9,030 bases of DNA from Actinomycetes bacterium (GTDB lineage Bacteria > Actinomycetota > Actinomycetes > Actinomycetales > Cellulomonadaceae): assembly GCA_023412515.1 (NCBI GenBank), contig JAEYNO010000337.1:1-9030 (forward strand). The letters are read 5' to 3'. Below the pieces are notes generated by a model. It had not been told where the DNA came from. It did no database searches and saw only the letters and a program-made list of their open reading frames with translations. How positions within the stretch are numbered: the first letter of the stretch is position 1; each line of letters begins with the position of its first letter. Both the position numbers and the translations under genes were made by a program. This document shows, piece by piece, positions 6,587 through 9,030 of the stretch.

Positions 6587-8166
6587 GCGGCGCCGTCGGC
6601 AACCCCGTCCTGCCGGGCTTCCACCCGGACCCGACCGTGTGCCGCGTGGGCGACGACTTCTGGCTCGTGACGTCGACGTTCGAGTACTTCCCCGGCCTGC
6701 CCGTGCACCACAGCACGGACCTCGCGCGCTGGGAGCACGTGGGCCACGCGATCGACCGGCGGTCGCAGCTCGACATGGCGGGCGTCAAGCCGTCGGGCGG
6801 GCTGTTCGCGCCGACGCTGCGGCACCACGACGGCACGTTCTGGATGACCTGCACGCTCGTCGACGGGCGGCGCGGTGCGGGCAACTTCGTCATGAGCGCC
6901 GAGCACCCCGCCGGCCCGTGGAGCGACGTCACGTGGCTCGAGGACGCCGAGGGCATCGACCCGTCACTGTTCTTCGACGACGACGGGTCCGCCTGGTACC
7001 TCGGCGCGCGGCCCACGCACGACCCGCACCCCGAGGACCCGCAGACCACGGACATCTGGCTGCGCCGGTTCGACGTGGAGACGCGGCAGCTGGTCGGCCC
7101 CGAGCACGTGCTGTGGCACGGCGCGCTGCACGCCGCGGTCTGGGCCGAGGGCCCGCACCTGTACAAGGTCGACGGGCGCTACCTGCTGGTGATCGCCGAG
7201 GGCGGCACCGACGTGCACCACGCCGTGACCGTCGCGCGCGCCGACCACGTCACCGGCCCGTACGCGGGGAACCGCGCCAACCCCGTGCTCACGCACCGGC
7301 ACCTGGGCGGCGACCACCCCGTGCAGAGCGTCGGCCACGCCGAGCTCGTCGAGGGCCCCGACGGCGCGTGGTGGGCGTTCGCGCTCGGCACCCGCCCCGT
7401 CGAGGGGCACCACCTGCTGGGCCGCGAGACGTTCGTCGTGCCCGCGCGCTGGGAGGACGGCTGGCCCGTGCTCGCCCCGGGCGTCGGGCAGGTGACCCCG
7501 CTGGTCGAGCACCCCGCCGTGCCCGACGGCGAGGTCGTGCGCCCCGCCGCGGACGAGCCGTTCGCCGAGACCTTCGCCGACCCGACGACCGGTGGGCTGT
7601 CACCGCGCTGGAACCGGCTGCGCACGGGCGACGACCCGGCCGACACGACGTCCCGCGCGGGAGCGCTGCGCCTCGCGCTGCGCCCCGCGACGCTCGACGA
7701 GCCGACGACGCCCGCGTTCCTCGGTCTGCGGCAGCAGCACCACCGGGCCCGGTTCACCGCGACGGTCGAGGCGCCCGGGCTGGCGCCGCACGAGCGCGCG
7801 GGCGTCGCGGTCCGCCAGAAGGACACCCACCACGCGGTCCTCGCGCTGCGCGGCGGCGGCGACGCGCGCGTGGTCGAGCTCGTGCTCACGCAGGGCGACG
7901 AGCGGACCACGGCCGGCACGCTGCCGCTGCCCGGCGACGGCGCGGTCGACCTGCGCGTGACCGCCGACCGGCTGACGTACACCGCGGAGGCGCGCGAGCC
8001 CGACGGCGCGTGGACCACGGTCGGCACGGTCGACGGGCGCGCGCTCAGCACGCAGACCGCGGGCGGGTTCACGGGCGTCCACCTGGGCGTCTACGCGACC
8101 AGCGACGGCCGCGCGACCACGGCCGTCGCCGACGTCGTGCACGTGACGTACGAGCCGCTCGACTGA
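6583..8166 (+). CDS. Glycoside hydrolase family 43 beta-xylosidase/alpha-L-arabinofuranosidase
   Basis: A 527-residue inverting exo-glycosidase with the two-domain layout of GH43 beta-xylosidases. It has an N-terminal five-bladed propeller (about 1-310) and a C-terminal concanavalin-like beta-sandwich (about 325-525, beginning near FAETFAD). The catalytic triad is visible and spaced as in Selenomonas SXA-type enzymes: base Asp16 (GFHPDPT), pKa-tuning Asp126 (EGIDPS), acid Glu189 (WAEGPHLYK). His252 (VGHAELV) is the usual metal-region histidine, and Arg281 in LGRETF is the family arginine. The substrate-pocket segment reads GGLFAPTLR where I would expect a tryptophan in place of Phe. No signal peptide is present. 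The ATG overlaps the GH3 stop (ATGA) with no clear Shine-Dalgarno, so translation is probably coupled. Expected role: release xylose or arabinose from imported short oligosaccharides together with the GH3 enzyme. Confidence 0.94.
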   Translation: MSGAVGNPVLPGFHPDPTVCRVGDDFWLVTSTFEYFPGLPVHHSTDLARWEHVGHAIDRRSQLDMAGVKPSGGLFAPTLRHHDGTFWMTCTLVDGRRGAGNFVMSAEHPAGPWSDVTWLEDAEGIDPSLFFDDDGSAWYLGARPTHDPHPEDPQTTDIWLRRFDVETRQLVGPEHVLWHGALHAAVWAEGPHLYKVDGRYLLVIAEGGTDVHHAVTVARADHVTGPYAGNRANPVLTHRHLGGDHPVQSVGHAELVEGPDGAWWAFALGTRPVEGHHLLGRETFVVPARWEDGWPVLAPGVGQVTPLVEHPAVPDGEVVRPAADEPFAETFADPTTGGLSPRWNRLRTGDDPADTTSRAGALRLALRPATLDEPTTPAFLGLRQQHHRARFTATVEAPGLAPHERAGVAVRQKDTHHAVLALRGGGDARVVELVLTQGDERTTAGTLPLPGDGAVDLRVTADRLTYTAEAREPDGAWTTVGTVDGRALSTQTAGGFTGVHLGVYATSDGRATTAVADVVHVTYEPLD

Positions 8167-8185
8167 CCCTCGGCGACGACGCGAC

Positions 8186-8221
8186 ACGACGGGCCCGCCC
8201 TCACCGGGGCGGGCCCGTCGT
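8186..8221. terminator. Bidirectional hairpin terminator
   Basis: A perfect 15-bp inverted repeat (8186-8200 and 8207-8221) with a 6-nt loop, TCACCG, starts 20 nt after the GH43 stop and ends 3 nt before the stop of the convergent NUDIX gene. There is no T-run on either side, as is common in high-GC actinobacteria. Its symmetry lets it serve both converging transcripts. Confidence 0.85.
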
Positions 8222-8223
8222 CG

Positions 8224-8775
8224 TCAGCGCAGCCGGCCCAGGTGCAGCGCCGCGAGCGCGAGCGCGGTGATCGTCTCGCCGTCGCGGATCTCGCCCGCGC
8301 GGACCATCGCGAGCACGTCGGCGAACGGCACGGCCCGCACGGCGCTGATGCCCTCGGCGGCCTGCTCGTGCGCGGTCGCCTCCGCGTCAGGGACGGATGC
8401 GAGGCCACGCGCGAGGTACACGTGCTCGACCGCGCGCGCGACCCCGTTGAGGGCCTCGGTGGTCCCGAGGTGGGTCCACTCGCGGGCGGTCAGTCCGGCC
8501 TCCTCGGCGAGCTCGCGGCGTGCGGCGTCGAGCGGGTCCTGACCCTCGCCGCCGCCCGCGGGCACCTCGACCGACCCCGGGCCGGTCGTGTAGCGGTCGG
8601 TCGTGACGAGCACGACCTCGTCGTCGTCGGTCAGCGCGACGATGAACACCGAGTCCCGCATCTCCACCACGCCGTACACCGCCGGCGAGCCGTCCGGCGC
8701 GAGCACCTCGTCCTCGCGGACCGTGATCCACGGGTTCTGGTACGCGACGCGTGAGGACAGGGTCTGCCAGGTCAT
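8224..8775 (-). CDS. NUDIX hydrolase, ADP-ribose-pyrophosphatase-like
   Basis: A 183-residue NUDIX-fold protein; such enzymes hydrolyse nucleoside diphosphates linked to another group, and this subgroup most resembles ADP-ribose or nucleotide-sugar pyrophosphatases. The Nudix box is at 74-95. RELAEEAGL gives the metal-binding Glu88, Glu91 and Glu92. The front of the box is unusual: Gln79 stands where the first conserved Glu is expected, and the loop before it is one residue shorter than G-x5-E. The N-terminal strand region (YQNPWITVRED, VVEMRDSVFIVAL) and the C-terminal DGETITALALA segment are typical of the ADPR-type group. The ATG at 8775 has no good ribosome site nearby but sits at the right distance from a -10 box for a leaderless message. 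The gene converges on the hydrolase operon and seems functionally unrelated. Substrate not resolved. Confidence 0.9.
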   Translation of the reverse strand: MTWQTLSSRVAYQNPWITVREDEVLAPDGSPAVYGVVEMRDSVFIVALTDDDEVVLVTTDRYTTGPGSVEVPAGGGEGQDPLDAARRELAEEAGLTAREWTHLGTTEALNGVARAVEHVYLARGLASVPDAEATAHEQAAEGISAVRAVPFADVLAMVRAGEIRDGETITALALAALHLGRLR

Positions 8776-8781
8776 GCGTCG

Positions 8782-8787
8782 AACCTA
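8782..8787 (-). promoter_or_regulatory. -10 box for the NUDIX gene, probable leaderless start
   Basis: TAGGTT on the minus strand, followed by six bases and then the A of the ATG at 8775, which would be the first transcribed base. No convincing -35 box is seen 16-18 nt upstream. The only purine-rich candidate ribosome site (GAGG) lies about 15 nt from the ATG and upstream of the -10 box, so it would not be transcribed. Confidence 0.45.
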
Positions 8788-8835
8788 GCCTCGGTCGGCT
8801 CCCACCCGGGACGGCGGTGCGCGGTGCCGGACGCG

Positions 8836-9030
8836 TCAGCGGCTCAGGGCCCCCGCCGTCGCGAGCACGACCGCGTCCTCGACGAGCGCGGCCCGCGTGT
8901 CCGAGCCGAGCCGGCCGTCGTCGTCGGCCCACTGCCGCCACGACGCGCCGACGACCGACCCCGCGAACGCCCCGGCCGCGCCGACGACGGTCGCGACCAG
9001 CACCGCGGGGACGCGGCGCCCGTCGACGAC
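8836..9030 (-). CDS. C-terminal end of an unrecognised, probably membrane-bound protein (5' end off window)
   Basis: The last 64 codons of a leftward gene, open to the right edge and ending in TGA at 8838-8836. The fragment has one clear hydrophobic Ala/Val/Gly stretch (about residues 8-27, VPAVLVATVVGAAGAFAGSV). A polar segment with SWRQWADDDGRLGSD follows, then a second shorter hydrophobic helix near the end (ALVEDAVVLATAGAL). This looks like the final transmembrane pair of a small multi-pass protein. I do not recognise the family with confidence; it recalls actinobacterial hypothetical membrane proteins ending in a similar LVEDAV-type helix. It is 60 nt upstream of the NUDIX start on the same strand, but the NUDIX gene appears to have its own promoter. 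The frame is supported by G/C-ending codons throughout. Confidence 0.6.
   Translation of the reverse strand, partial: VVDGRRVPAVLVATVVGAAGAFAGSVVGASWRQWADDDGRLGSDTRAALVEDAVVLATAGALSR

Noticed and set aside
8387..8941. A 184-codon minus-strand frame overlapping the NUDIX gene and the right-hand fragment
   Set aside because: Arg/Gly-rich translation out of frame with the NUDIX motifs; the real NUDIX frame carries the full Nudix box.

Overview
The window is a very GC-rich piece of chromosome with GTG and ATG starts, TAnnnT-type -10 boxes, G/C-ending codons and a stem-only terminator. This suggests a high-GC actinobacterium, most like Cellulomonas and related plant-polysaccharide degraders. The genus is inferred from composition and gene content, not proven. 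It looks like a carbohydrate-utilisation region.

Layout: positions 1-2982 hold a three-gene leftward operon. In transcription order it encodes a xylose-isomerase-like TIM-barrel protein, an NAD-dependent beta-hydroxyacid dehydrogenase, and the DhaK half of a dihydroxyacetone-kinase-family protein that runs off the left edge. Positions 2983-3173 form a divergent control region with a near-consensus leftward promoter, a weaker rightward promoter, a perfect 13-bp AT-rich palindrome and two matching half-sites. Positions 3174-8166 hold a rightward operon: a LacI-family regulator, a GH3 beta-glycosidase (beta-xylosidase or beta-glucosidase type) and a GH43 beta-xylosidase/arabinofuranosidase. Positions 8186-8221 form a perfect 15-bp hairpin that can end transcription from both sides. 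A leftward NUDIX hydrolase follows (8224-8775), apparently on a leaderless transcript. The right edge (8836-9030) holds the C-terminal end of a leftward, probably membrane-bound protein.

How the parts fit: GH3 and GH43 have no signal peptides, so they should release monosaccharides from imported oligosaccharides in the cytoplasm. The regulator is translated with them and probably senses a product or substrate. The divergent operon combines an isomerase or decarboxylase-like TIM barrel, a dehydrogenase acting on a hydroxyacid, and a kinase of the DHA/tetrulose class. That does not look like a standard xylose or arabinose route. It suggests an unassigned path for a short or branched sugar, or a sugar acid, placed under the same control region as the hydrolases. 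All four gene junctions inside the two operons are exact 4-base overlaps. No RNA gene, mobile element, CRISPR array or attachment site was seen.
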